From Larkinella sp. C7 (GTDB taxonomy: Bacteria > Bacteroidota > Bacteroidia > Cytophagales > Spirosomataceae), in contig NZ_VBSL01000001.1 of NCBI RefSeq assembly GCF_006149005.1, positions 372,001 through 436,000 of the forward strand: a stretch of 64,000 nucleotides of DNA, written 5' to 3'. This document shows positions 24,207-32,919 of the stretch, one piece after another (position 1 is the stretch's first letter; each line of letters opens with the position of its first letter). The translations under genes were made by a program, and so were the position numbers. Below the pieces are notes generated by a model, which did not search any database, was not told where the DNA came from, and saw only the letters and a program-made list of their open reading frames with translations.

Positions 24207-27203
24207 ATGCTTTTCTCCGTCCGCTTACGTTTGCTGGCTTGTACGCTCTGTCTTTTCATTTCATTTCAGTCCGCTCATTCCCAGACGGTTCCCTCTTTTC
24301 TAAAAGCAAATCCACGCTGGGTCGATTCGGTTTTTAACGCCCTGACGCCCGATCAGCGGATTGCCCAACTGATCATGGTAGCCGGTTTTTCCAACCGCAG
24401 CAAAGGTTACGAAGATTCGCTGATGGCCCTGATTCAAACGTATCAGATTGGCGGAGCGGTTTTCTTTCAGGGTGGTCCGATCCGACAGGCGCGGCTGGTA
24501 AACCGGTTGCAAACCGTCGTAAAAGTTCCGATGCTCATTGCCATCGACGGCGAGTGGGGATTGGGTATGCGGCTCGACAGCACCGTGCGGTTTCCGTATC
24601 AGATGACGCTGGGGGCCATACAGGGACGCGATGATTTGATCTATAAAATGGGTGCCGCCGTGGCGCGCCAAAGCAAGCGGATGGGCATTCACATCAATTT
24701 TGCCCCGGTAGCCGATGTCAACAATAACCCCAACAACCCGGTTATCAACTTCCGTTCGTTTGGCGAAGACAAGGAATCGGTGGCCCGCAAGGCGCTGGCT
24801 TACATGAAAGGTATGCAGGACAACGGCTTGCTGACCTCGCTGAAACACTTTCCCGGCCACGGCGATACCGGTACGGATTCGCACTACGACCTGCCACTGA
24901 TCTCGAAAAACCGCCAGCAACTGGACGAACTGGAACTGTTTCCGTTTCGGAAACTGATCGATGCGGGCGCTTCGGGTGTCATGATTGCCCACCTGAACAT
25001 CCCGGCGCTGGACTCCACCCCCAACCTGCCCAGTACGCTTTCACGCCGGGTGGTTTCCGATTTGCTGAAAAACGAACTGGGTTTCGGCGGTCTCGTTTTT
25101 TCCGACGCCATGAACATGAAGGGCGTTACGAAATATTTTCCGTCCGGTATTGCCGACCGGATGGGCATCGAAGCGGGTATGGACGTGCTGGAATATACCC
25201 TCGACATTCCGCGCGCCATTGCGGAGATCAAACAGGCCATTGCCGACGGGCGGCTATTGCAAACGGACGTCGACGCCCGCTGCCGTAAAGTACTGGCGGC
25301 CAAAGCCTGGGTCGGACTGGATCGGTACAAACCCGTCAATCTGATGAACCTGGTTCGGGAGTTGAACGAACCTGAATCCAACCTGATCAATCGACTGCTA
25401 ACGGAAGAAGCCCTGACGGTGCTGAAAAACGACAAAGAGCCGTCTGGTGAGCCCATCATTCCGGTATTGAATCTGGGTACCAAACGGATTGCCTCCGTTT
25501 CGCTCGATGCCCCGAACGAAACCTATTTTCAGAAAATGCTCGCCAATTATACCGCCATCGATCATTTCAATCTGGCAGCCACGACGGCGGACACCACCGT
25601 TGAGCGGATTCGGAACGACCTGAAACAGTACGATTTACTGCTCGTAGGCGTACATTTGAGCAACATTCGCCCGGCGGTGCAATACGGTATTACGCCCAAA
25701 ACCGTCGCGCTATTGAAAGAATTGTGTGAAACCGGCAAAGCCGTCGTCTCGGTTTTTGGGAATCCCTATGCGCTGGACAAACTCGAAGGGCTGGACAAGG
25801 CAAAAGGGCTGATTATGGCCTACCAGCTTACCCAATTCACGGAAGAACTGGCTGCTCAGCTCATTTTTGGAGCCATTCCGGCAAAAGGCAAACTGCCCGT
25901 AACGGTCAATTCGCAATTCAAACTGAACGACGGCATCACCAACCCAGCCATTGCCCGGCTGAAATACACCATTCCGGAAGAGGTCGGCATCGATTCGTAT
26001 TTCCTGACGGCAAAGATCGACTCGCTGGTGAAAGTGGCAATGGAGCAAAAAGCAACACCGGGTTGTGTCGTGGAAATGGCGAAAGACGGCAAGGTAATTT
26101 TTCGGAAAGCCTACGGAACGCACACCTACGAAGGGTTGACCCCGACGAAAGAAGACGATTTATTCGATCTGGCTTCCGTAACCAAAATCAGCACCTCGAC
26201 GCTGGCACTGATGCGGCTGGTAGACGAAGGGAAGTTCGATCTGAACAAAACCATGGGTGACTACCTGCCGGATTTTAAACATTCAAACAAAGCCAATCTG
26301 ATCTGGCGGGACGTTTTGGCGCACCAGGCGGGTTTAAAGGCATCCATTGCCTTCTGGACCGCAACCAAAAATCCCGACGGCACCTGGAAAGACCATACGT
26401 TTGACGAGGAAAAACACGGCCCGTATAAAGTAGAGATTACGGATAATCTGTTCATGCACCGAAAATACCGGAAAACCATCTTTGAGACCATTCGCGACTC
26501 GCCGGTCAGTGCCAAAAAAGACTACGTCTACAGCGATCTGTCGTTTATTCTGTATCCGCAGATTGTTGAAAAAATGACGCACCAGCCCTTTGAAGACTAT
26601 CTGAAACAGAATGTTTACGAACCACTGGGCGCTACAACGCTGACGTTCAACCCGCTGCGGTTTTATCCCCTGCCGCGCATGGTTCCAACGGAATATGATT
26701 CGGTATTTCGCAAAACGCTGGTTTGGGGTCGCGTGCACGACGAAGGAGCCGCCATGCTCGGTGGTGTTTCGGGCCATGCCGGTTTGTTCGGTTCGTCCAA
26801 CGACTTGATGAAACTGGTCCAGATGTATTTGCAGAAGGGGTATTACGGTGGAAAGCAGTTCATCAGTCCGGCCACCATTACGGAATTTACGCGCTATCAA
26901 TTCCCGGAAAAAGGCAGCCGACGCGGCCTGGGCTTCGACAAGCCGACGTTCAAATATTCAGGAAACGCGCCTAAATACGCCAGCCCACAGAGTTTCGGAC
27001 ACTCTGGTTTTACCGGACCCTTTATCTGGGTTGACCCGCAATATAACACCTCCTACGTGTTCATGTCGAACCGGGTTTATCCGAGCCGGAGCCACACCAA
27101 GCTCATTACGATGAACGTGCGGACGAACATCGCCGATGCGTTGTACGAAGCAATTCGGCGGGGACCGACGTCCAATCTGGCGAGTATCCTGATGACGCCG
27201 TAA
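24207..27203 (+). CDS. GH3 beta-N-acetylglucosaminidase (NagZ-like) fused to a serine beta-lactamase domain
   Basis: The 998-residue secreted fusion starts with a signal peptide (MLFSVRLRLLACTLCLFISF, cleavage near AHSQ). The N-terminal GH3 domain (to about residue 370) has the NagZ motif KHFPGHGDTGTDSHYDL and the FSDAMNMKGV nucleophile strand. A GH3 C-terminal-like domain follows. From about residue 605 comes a class C beta-lactamase/penicillin-binding domain with the S-x-x-K motif ASVTK (LASVTKISTSTLALM), a Tyr motif YSDLSF and HSG (FGHSGFTG). The pairing suggests coordinated peptidoglycan recycling or remodelling outside the cytoplasm. Such fusions are known in Bacteroidota; the lactamase-like part may be an esterase or peptidase rather than an antibiotic hydrolase. 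Confidence 0.93.
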   Translation: MLFSVRLRLLACTLCLFISFQSAHSQTVPSFLKANPRWVDSVFNALTPDQRIAQLIMVAGFSNRSKGYEDSLMALIQTYQIGGAVFFQGGPIRQARLVNRLQTVVKVPMLIAIDGEWGLGMRLDSTVRFPYQMTLGAIQGRDDLIYKMGAAVARQSKRMGIHINFAPVADVNNNPNNPVINFRSFGEDKESVARKALAYMKGMQDNGLLTSLKHFPGHGDTGTDSHYDLPLISKNRQQLDELELFPFRKLIDAGASGVMIAHLNIPALDSTPNLPSTLSRRVVSDLLKNELGFGGLVFSDAMNMKGVTKYFPSGIADRMGIEAGMDVLEYTLDIPRAIAEIKQAIADGRLLQTDVDARCRKVLAAKAWVGLDRYKPVNLMNLVRELNEPESNLINRLLTEEALTVLKNDKEPSGEPIIPVLNLGTKRIASVSLDAPNETYFQKMLANYTAIDHFNLAATTADTTVERIRNDLKQYDLLLVGVHLSNIRPAVQYGITPKTVALLKELCETGKAVVSVFGNPYALDKLEGLDKAKGLIMAYQLTQFTEELAAQLIFGAIPAKGKLPVTVNSQFKLNDGITNPAIARLKYTIPEEVGIDSYFLTAKIDSLVKVAMEQKATPGCVVEMAKDGKVIFRKAYGTHTYEGLTPTKEDDLFDLASVTKISTSTLALMRLVDEGKFDLNKTMGDYLPDFKHSNKANLIWRDVLAHQAGLKASIAFWTATKNPDGTWKDHTFDEEKHGPYKVEITDNLFMHRKYRKTIFETIRDSPVSAKKDYVYSDLSFILYPQIVEKMTHQPFEDYLKQNVYEPLGATTLTFNPLRFYPLPRMVPTEYDSVFRKTLVWGRVHDEGAAMLGGVSGHAGLFGSSNDLMKLVQMYLQKGYYGGKQFISPATITEFTRYQFPEKGSRRGLGFDKPTFKYSGNAPKYASPQSFGHSGFTGPFIWVDPQYNTSYVFMSNRVYPSRSHTKLITMNVRTNIADALYEAIRRGPTSNLASILMTP

Positions 27204-27219
27204 AAAGGAATCCATTTCG

Positions 27220-27227
27220 TATTTTTG
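27220..27227 (+). promoter_or_regulatory. Candidate -7 element of the DinB gene
   Basis: TATTTTTG matches TAnnTTTG, 33 bp upstream of ATG 27260. No clear -33 TTTG partner is visible, so this is tentative. Confidence 0.35.
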
Positions 27228-27259
27228 TCTTGACTAATGCGGAAAACACCCGGCTGCGG

Positions 27260-27712
27260 ATGAAAAACTACCTGATTCGCCTGGTTGACTACGAGCAGTG
27301 GGCCAACCGAACCGTGATCGATGCGCTCGACAGCGTGGCCAGTCCTCCGCTTCGGGCGGTGCAATTGATGGGGCATATTCTGTCTGCCCAGCAAATCTGG
27401 CTGTCGCGGGTGACGGGCGAAGTCAGTTACGTTGCCATTTGGGAAGACATTCCGATTGCCTGGATGGCTGAAACATCCGACCGGAATTTCCTGCGCTTGA
27501 AAACCCTCCTGGCAAATGAATCAGACGACAGCCTGAACCGGACTATTTCGTATACCACCTCAACCGGTCAACCTTTCAGCAGCCCCCTGATCGACATTCT
27601 GACGCAGTTGAGTCACCATGCCGCCTACCACCGCGGGCAAATCGTCCAGTTGATTCGCCCGCAACTTGACCAGGCTCCACTGACCGATTTTATTTTCTGG
27701 GCGCGGAACTGA
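27260..27712 (+). CDS. Cytoplasmic DinB family protein
   Basis: The 150-residue four-helix-bundle protein starts MKNYLIRLVDYEQWANRTV, the typical DinB first helix with W-A-N. The first metal-ligand His is in AVQLMGHILSAQQIWLSRV and the last pair in SHHAAYHRGQIVQLI. These enzymes bind a metal with three His and include thiol transferases and maleylpyruvate-isomerase-like proteins. It has no signal peptide, unlike the secreted DinB protein at 8109. The frame is open from TTG 27230, but ATG 27260 is the conserved start. Substrate unknown. Confidence 0.9.
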   Translation: MKNYLIRLVDYEQWANRTVIDALDSVASPPLRAVQLMGHILSAQQIWLSRVTGEVSYVAIWEDIPIAWMAETSDRNFLRLKTLLANESDDSLNRTISYTTSTGQPFSSPLIDILTQLSHHAAYHRGQIVQLIRPQLDQAPLTDFIFWARN

Positions 27713-27763
27713 GCCAGTTTACCGGGCAGCCTAGACGGTATGGTATCACCACCCTGCAAACGG

Positions 27764-29716
27764 TTATCGCAGCCTGTATGACTGTAAGGTCACCTCCATC
27801 GCTGCATCGAAACCGGATTTCCACCGGATTTTCTCATTAAACACAATAGACGTAACCCGTTTATTACGAACCTGTGACGTTTCCAGAAATTCTTTGGCGT
27901 CAGCCAGATGATCGACCCGGGCGTTCACCACCATCCCTTTCTCCAGCAACACGGGCACCGCCCGGTAGGTAACGGCCGGGTTATTTTCTGCCCCAATGGT
28001 CATGGTCAGTTGCGGAGGCTGAAAAAGGACATTCAGGATTTTTCCATACAGGGAATAGTGGATTTGGGTATAAATGACATGCAACAGGGAGTCTTTTTCC
28101 GGAAAATGCAGTGGTTCACCCATCCGCAGCCGGATGGTTTCTTTTCTGACAAGTTGCAGCGGCCGGATAGCATCCGTTTTTTTCAGAAAAAGGCATCCAT
28201 TGGCCTCGTCGCACACGCGATAGCGTTGCAACACCGCCAACAGCGTTTGCGTCTCATCCGCAAGCGGGTATTTCCCATCAATACTTTCGTAGGAGTAGAT
28301 AATCCAGTCGGGAGCGGTTTTGGAAAGATACTTCTGCCGATTCTTCGTATCGAGATACCAGTTGTAAGCCTGGTAGGATTGAATCACCGGGCGGGGATTG
28401 TAGTTCAATCCGTTAAAATAAATTTCTGAAATTTCATTGGGTATCCGGTCCGTCGTCTGATTCCCGATTTTTTGACGAATCCGGGCGGGGAATGTTGCTC
28501 TGGGGATTGGATACTTTTCCGTTAATGCTGATTGAAAATAATGCTTTAGTATGTATACTTTCTGGATAAACATCGTCGTATAATTTACCGATATTTTCCC
28601 GAAAACCGGTACATAAAAAACAAGATATAAACTGCTATTCAGGAGTAAAAAAACAAAGAACGTTTTCCGAATCCATTCTTCTTTTACGGAAACGATAATC
28701 AGCACCAGCAATAAGCTCGATTGTTTGATATAGACCGTTAAGTGGCCGCTATCGGCTCGGGTGAATGCATATTTCAGAAGAACGAAGGAAATGATCAGAA
28801 ACCATACCAGACTGAATGAAGCAGCATAAGGATTATTTTTAGGCTTGTAAGCGGATGTCGCCAGGGTATAAAAGTAGAGCAAGATGGTTGCAATTTGCAA
28901 GAGATATATTCCATACGAGAGCAGTACGAGCCTGAGCCGGTTATCCGGATAAATTGCCTGCGATTCGTTATAACCGCTGATTATATACAGGCTGGAAATA
29001 AAGTAATTCACTAAATCGGTGTGCAAAAAATGAGCACCCATTATTAGTAAAGCCAGCAGAATCGCTACCTGATAAAGAAACCAACGTCCGTTTTTTTGTT
29101 TGCGCAAGTAAATAAAAACCAGTAACGAAACAATAAAACCCAGAATGAGAAGGCCGTAATTGGCCTTCATGAAAAAATTTACGGTGGAAAGGACAAATAA
29201 GTAGTAGAGCAAACCCTGTGTCGGCCGGTAGACATAGCGAACACCCCAGTAAATTACCGAATAAAACCACAGAAAATGCACCCATTCCCCATACATGCTG
29301 CTAATTAGGGCCCACAGGATGAAATAGACACCCAAATGCCATATTCGGAGCGGATTAGGCAACAAGTTATAGAGCAAAACGGCCAAATTAACCGCGAAGA
29401 AAAGATCGACGGCCAAAAGTTCCAGCCGGCCGGTTGTAATCGTATACCGCTGAAGCCATCGGCCCAACGGCCCATACGTATAAATAATATCCTGCCCCCA
29501 AATCAGTTTTTTTTGCTGACTAATTTCTAACGCAATACGCCATGAATTATCGATCCCGGCACTCGGTATATGGACGAAATCCAGGTACGGAAACGTCAAA
29601 ATTAAAAGAATTAATATGTAACTGATTTTTATAAATTGGCTCTCAATTTTCGTATTGATGAATCTTTCAAATGGGGGTAAGAGATAGATTCGGCAATAGT
29701 TTATCGCTAATATCAT
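27764..29716 (-). CDS. Large multi-pass membrane protein of unknown function, GT-C-like topology
   Basis: The 650-residue product has about ten to twelve membrane spans in its first 390 residues (among them SYILILLILTFPYLDFV and FFMKANYGLLILGFIVSLLV) and a ~260-residue soluble C-terminal part rich in Tyr and charged residues. An early extracytoplasmic loop holds GIDNSWRIALEISQ and QDIIYTYGPLGRW. This topology resembles GT-C membrane glycosyltransferases, which use lipid-linked sugars, but I cannot identify their signature firmly. The coding sequence is AT-richer than its neighbours, as often seen for surface-glycan genes. It stands alone. Confidence 0.75.
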   Translation of the reverse strand: MILAINYCRIYLLPPFERFINTKIESQFIKISYILILLILTFPYLDFVHIPSAGIDNSWRIALEISQQKKLIWGQDIIYTYGPLGRWLQRYTITTGRLELLAVDLFFAVNLAVLLYNLLPNPLRIWHLGVYFILWALISSMYGEWVHFLWFYSVIYWGVRYVYRPTQGLLYYLFVLSTVNFFMKANYGLLILGFIVSLLVFIYLRKQKNGRWFLYQVAILLALLIMGAHFLHTDLVNYFISSLYIISGYNESQAIYPDNRLRLVLLSYGIYLLQIATILLYFYTLATSAYKPKNNPYAASFSLVWFLIISFVLLKYAFTRADSGHLTVYIKQSSLLLVLIIVSVKEEWIRKTFFVFLLLNSSLYLVFYVPVFGKISVNYTTMFIQKVYILKHYFQSALTEKYPIPRATFPARIRQKIGNQTTDRIPNEISEIYFNGLNYNPRPVIQSYQAYNWYLDTKNRQKYLSKTAPDWIIYSYESIDGKYPLADETQTLLAVLQRYRVCDEANGCLFLKKTDAIRPLQLVRKETIRLRMGEPLHFPEKDSLLHVIYTQIHYSLYGKILNVLFQPPQLTMTIGAENNPAVTYRAVPVLLEKGMVVNARVDHLADAKEFLETSQVRNKRVTSIVFNEKIRWKSGFDAAMEVTLQSYRLR

Positions 29717-29859
29717 ACAAAAGTGGATGGTGGTTTTACATGGCGAACGGGATAGCTATTTATAAATTAGAAAATACTATAGAACCAGGTATTGTACATG
29801 CTTGCAAAAGCAAATATAATACCAATACGGAGAACTTGATTAGCAGGATGGTGAGTTAA

Positions 29860-31188
29860 TCAGAAAATCATCGAAAACGTGCTGCCTTGTCCGGGAGTAG
29901 AGGTCACTTTTAATTGCCCGTTGTGAAGCTGCATAATCTGCCGGGAAAGGCTTAAACCAATGCCGGAACCGGTTTTTTTGGTGGTATAAAAGGGGATAAA
30001 AATCTTCTCGATGGCTTCCGGTTCGATGCCCGGCCCGTTGTCGGAAACGTAAATCATCAGCCGGTTGTCCTGCGATTTAACTTCCAGCCGGAGTTTCGGT
30101 TTTCGGTGTCCGTCCAAACTTTCCATCGCGTTCTTGATCAGGTTGATCAACACCATCTCGATTTGTCCGGCGTCGGCAAAAATCATCAGATACGATGGCA
30201 CAGGGGGAGCCTGCAAAATAATGTGCCGTTGCTGCAACTCCGTCTGCACCAGCGCAATGACATTTTTGAGCAGATTCTCAACAGAGATTTCGGCCAGCCG
30301 CGGCTGCGGAATCGCCGTGAAATTGCGGTAGGCATCCACAAACCGCATGATGCCACGCCCCCGGTGTTCGATGGTCGTCAGGGCTTCGCGCAGGTCATTG
30401 ACCGCTTCGGTATCCGCCCCGGCCAGTTCCGTATTGACAATCTGCTGCATGGTGCCGACCAGTGAGACAATCGGCGTAACCGAATTCATGATTTCGTGCC
30501 GCAGTACCTTGGTCAGGTTCTGCCACGCTTCCAGTTCCTTCTGCTGCAGTTCGGAGCGGATGTTCTGAATCGACGCCACCGTGACCGGACGACCCCGCAG
30601 GCTAACCGTGGCACAGCGCACCGAAAGCTCCTGCTCGAAGCTGGTCTGGTAAATGGCGGGTGTACTGCTGGGTGTTCCGGTCAGAATATCGTATAAACCG
30701 GCATGAACCGACTGTAAATCAGAAAGGTTACGGAGCCGGTAAATACCCAGCAAACGCAAAGCGGCCTGATTCGTCATCTCGACGTTGCCGACCATATCGA
30801 ACGAAATCAGCCCTACGCTCACCTGCTGAACGATGGTGTTGAGGTAATGCAGATTCGCTTCTTTCTCGGCCCGCGCCTGCCGGAAAGCTTCCAGCACTTC
30901 GTTGAACTGCTGGTTCAATTCCTTAAAACTGGGACCCAACTCACTATCGGCTTTGAAGGCCACAGCAAAATCCGAATACCGTACCGACTCCATAAATCGG
31001 GTCAGCTTGCGGTTCAGGCTGGTGATGTAGCGGTGTAGGTTGGCCGTTTGTATCGTCAATAGAATAATCCCCACCCCCACCAGCAGCGACCGGCTGGCCG
31101 GAACCGTCCACCACGCATACGCGATTAGCAGACAGGTAGCCAGGATAATGGTAATTCGAATAAAAAGGCCGGTGGCAAATCGTTTCAT
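29860..31188 (-). CDS. Sensor histidine kinase (NtrY-like)
   Basis: The 442-residue kinase has two membrane helices at residues ~9-27 and ~33-48, a short HAMP/linker region, a PAS-like domain (HYLNTIVQQVSVGLISFD at about residue 114, then NQAALRLLGI), the phospho-accepting H-box LRHEIMNSVTPI near residue 235 and an ATPase domain with NLIKNAMES (N box), SDNGPGI (G1) and GSGIGLSLSRQIM (G2). There is no large periplasmic sensor, so the signal may be sensed in the membrane or cytoplasm. It starts 3 bp after the response-regulator gene, giving a regulator-kinase operon facing the efflux/permease cluster. Confidence 0.95.
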   Translation of the reverse strand: MKRFATGLFIRITIILATCLLIAYAWWTVPASRSLLVGVGIILLTIQTANLHRYITSLNRKLTRFMESVRYSDFAVAFKADSELGPSFKELNQQFNEVLEAFRQARAEKEANLHYLNTIVQQVSVGLISFDMVGNVEMTNQAALRLLGIYRLRNLSDLQSVHAGLYDILTGTPSSTPAIYQTSFEQELSVRCATVSLRGRPVTVASIQNIRSELQQKELEAWQNLTKVLRHEIMNSVTPIVSLVGTMQQIVNTELAGADTEAVNDLREALTTIEHRGRGIMRFVDAYRNFTAIPQPRLAEISVENLLKNVIALVQTELQQRHIILQAPPVPSYLMIFADAGQIEMVLINLIKNAMESLDGHRKPKLRLEVKSQDNRLMIYVSDNGPGIEPEAIEKIFIPFYTTKKTGSGIGLSLSRQIMQLHNGQLKVTSTPGQGSTFSMIF

Positions 31189-31191
31189 AAA

Positions 31192-32577
31192 TTAGAGTCC
31201 GTATTTCTCCAGACGGCGGTACAGGGCCTGCCGCGACAGACCCAGTTCCCGGGCGATGTCGGTGATGTTGCCGTGGTACTTCTGCATGGCCTGCTGAATC
31301 ATTTTCTTCTCCATGTCTTCAATCTGAAGATTTTCCTGAAACGGCAAATCCTTGTCCGTCGGAATGGCCGCCGGGGTGCTGGTGCCGAAGTAAAAATCTT
31401 CCGGTTCGAGCACATTGCCTTGGGCCAGAATAACCGCCCGCTCAATGGCGTGCTGCAATTCCCGGATGTTTCCCGGCCAGCGGTACTGCTGCAACTGCCG
31501 CGTCAAGGCCGGACTGATCGAAGCTACTTTGCGGTTATATTGTTTGCGGTATTGCTTCAGAAAATGCTCAGCCAGCGGCACAATGTCTTCGGGCCGTTCG
31601 CGCAGGGGCGGAATGTGAATCTCGATGGTATTGATCCGATACAGCAAATCCTGCCGGAATGACCGGTCGCTGACGTGCTGGTAAATCGGTGAATTCGTAG
31701 CGCAAATCAGGCGGACATCGATGTTTTTGGGTTTGTTCGTTCCCAGGCGGGTCACCACCCGCTGTTGCAAAACCGTCAGCAGTTTGGCTTGCTGGGGCAG
31801 TGAAATATTGCCGATTTCGTCCAGAAAAATCGTTCCGCCCTGGGCTTCTTCAAACCGCCCGGTGCGGTCTTCGCGGGCATCGGTAAAGGCGCCTTTCACG
31901 TGGCCGAACAATTCACTCTCGAACAAACTGTCGCTCAAAGCACCCAGATCTACGCTCACAAACGGTTTGTCACGCCGGAGCGAGCGCTGGTGTAACGCTC
32001 TGGCTACCACGTCCTTCCCGGTTCCGTTCTCGCCCAGAATCAGCACATTGGCATCCGTTTCGGCCACGCGTTCCACGGTGGCAAACACCTGCCGCATGGA
32101 GGGACTGACGGCTATGTAGCTGGATTGGTTCTGCGACTTGCCGCCCACCGACGCCGATCCGGCCGGGCTACCGGTTTTCGACAGGCCGTTGCTGTCGTCC
32201 TTCCGCCCGTCCAGCGCGCTTTGCAGGGTGGCCAGCAATTTATCGTTTTCCCAGGGTTTCAACACAAAATCCCGGGCACCGGATTTAATGGCCCGCACCG
32301 CCATTTCAACGTCACCGTAGGCCGTGATCAACACAACCGCCGTGGTGGGTTTAATGTCGAGAATCCGGTCGAGCCACAGAAAACCCTCGCGGCCACTGCT
32401 GTTGTCGCGCTGGAAATTCATGTCGAGCAGCACGAGATCGTAGCTTCCATTGGTGATCAGGAACGGAATTCTCTCAGGATTTTTTTCAATATCAACCTGG
32501 GGATAATGGCGTTTGAGCAACAATTTGGCTGCGCTCAACACATCGACGTCGTCGTCGATAATCAGAAGTTTCGACAT
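31192..32577 (-). CDS. Sigma-54-dependent NtrC-type response regulator
   Basis: The 461-residue activator has a receiver domain (LLIIDDDVDV, phospho-acceptor Asp52 in LLDMNF, Lys in FVLKPW), an AAA+ domain with Walker A LGENGTGKD and the sigma-54 contact loop GAFTDA (a common variant of GAFTGA), then Walker B GGTIFLDEIG, and a Fis-type HTH at the C-terminus (NITDIARELGLSRQALYRRL). When phosphorylated, such proteins form rings and remodel RNAP-sigma54. It is the first gene of the operon with the kinase. The intergenic region in front of it has tandem palindromes and a sigma-54-like promoter, so the divergent efflux genes are its probable target, with autoregulation possible. Confidence 0.96.
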   Translation of the reverse strand: MSKLLIIDDDVDVLSAAKLLLKRHYPQVDIEKNPERIPFLITNGSYDLVLLDMNFQRDNSSGREGFLWLDRILDIKPTTAVVLITAYGDVEMAVRAIKSGARDFVLKPWENDKLLATLQSALDGRKDDSNGLSKTGSPAGSASVGGKSQNQSSYIAVSPSMRQVFATVERVAETDANVLILGENGTGKDVVARALHQRSLRRDKPFVSVDLGALSDSLFESELFGHVKGAFTDAREDRTGRFEEAQGGTIFLDEIGNISLPQQAKLLTVLQQRVVTRLGTNKPKNIDVRLICATNSPIYQHVSDRSFRQDLLYRINTIEIHIPPLRERPEDIVPLAEHFLKQYRKQYNRKVASISPALTRQLQQYRWPGNIRELQHAIERAVILAQGNVLEPEDFYFGTSTPAAIPTDKDLPFQENLQIEDMEKKMIQQAMQKYHGNITDIARELGLSRQALYRRLEKYGL

Positions 32578-32678
32578 AGAATTTTCAGGACGGTGCTAGA
32601 AACAGTGCGGTTTTTCCAGTCAGGATGCCCGTTTACCGCCTAAAGATAGGCAGTCTGTTGGTTCGCTGCAAAACAGCT

Positions 32679-32758
32679 TGTCAGGAAGCCCTGACACGAC
32701 AATATTCAGCGGTTTTACCCGTGTCCGCTTTCGGACAAAACTTGTCCGCATGTGGACA
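32679..32758 (+). promoter_or_regulatory. Three phased TGTC...GACA palindromes, candidate enhancer sites for the NtrC-type regulator
   Basis: Palindromes lie at 32679-32696 (TGTCAGG-AAGC-CCTGACA), 32722-32737 (TGTCCGCTTTCGGACA) and 32743-32758 (TGTCCGCATGTGGACA). Their centres are 42 and 21 bp apart, which is four and two helical turns, so they face the same side of the DNA. Two share the exact form TGTCC-N6-GGACA. They lie about 55-150 bp upstream of the -24/-12 element, as expected for bacterial enhancer-binding proteins. Confidence 0.7.
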
Positions 32759-32813
32759 GGAATTAGCCTTCAAAACCACCATAACCTACTGTCTATCAGC
32801 ACATGTAAATTAC

Positions 32814-32830
32814 TGGCACGTCAATTGGCA
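32814..32830 (+). promoter_or_regulatory. Candidate sigma-54 (-24/-12) promoter of the adaptor-ATPase-permease cluster
   Basis: TGGCACG at 32814-32820 is a perfect -24 element. After 4 bp comes TTGGCA in place of consensus TTGCW, either one mismatch in the -12 box or one extra base. The predicted transcript start near 32842 leaves a ~78-nt leader before ATG 32920 and would leave almost none before ATG 32848, which helps choose the start. Confidence 0.6.
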
Positions 32831-32919
32831 TTAGACTGTCCAAGTGGATGATGCTGAAAAATCATTTTATTGCAGCCTTATTCAAGAATCAATTAGTCAA
32901 CCAATCAATCAACGAATTA

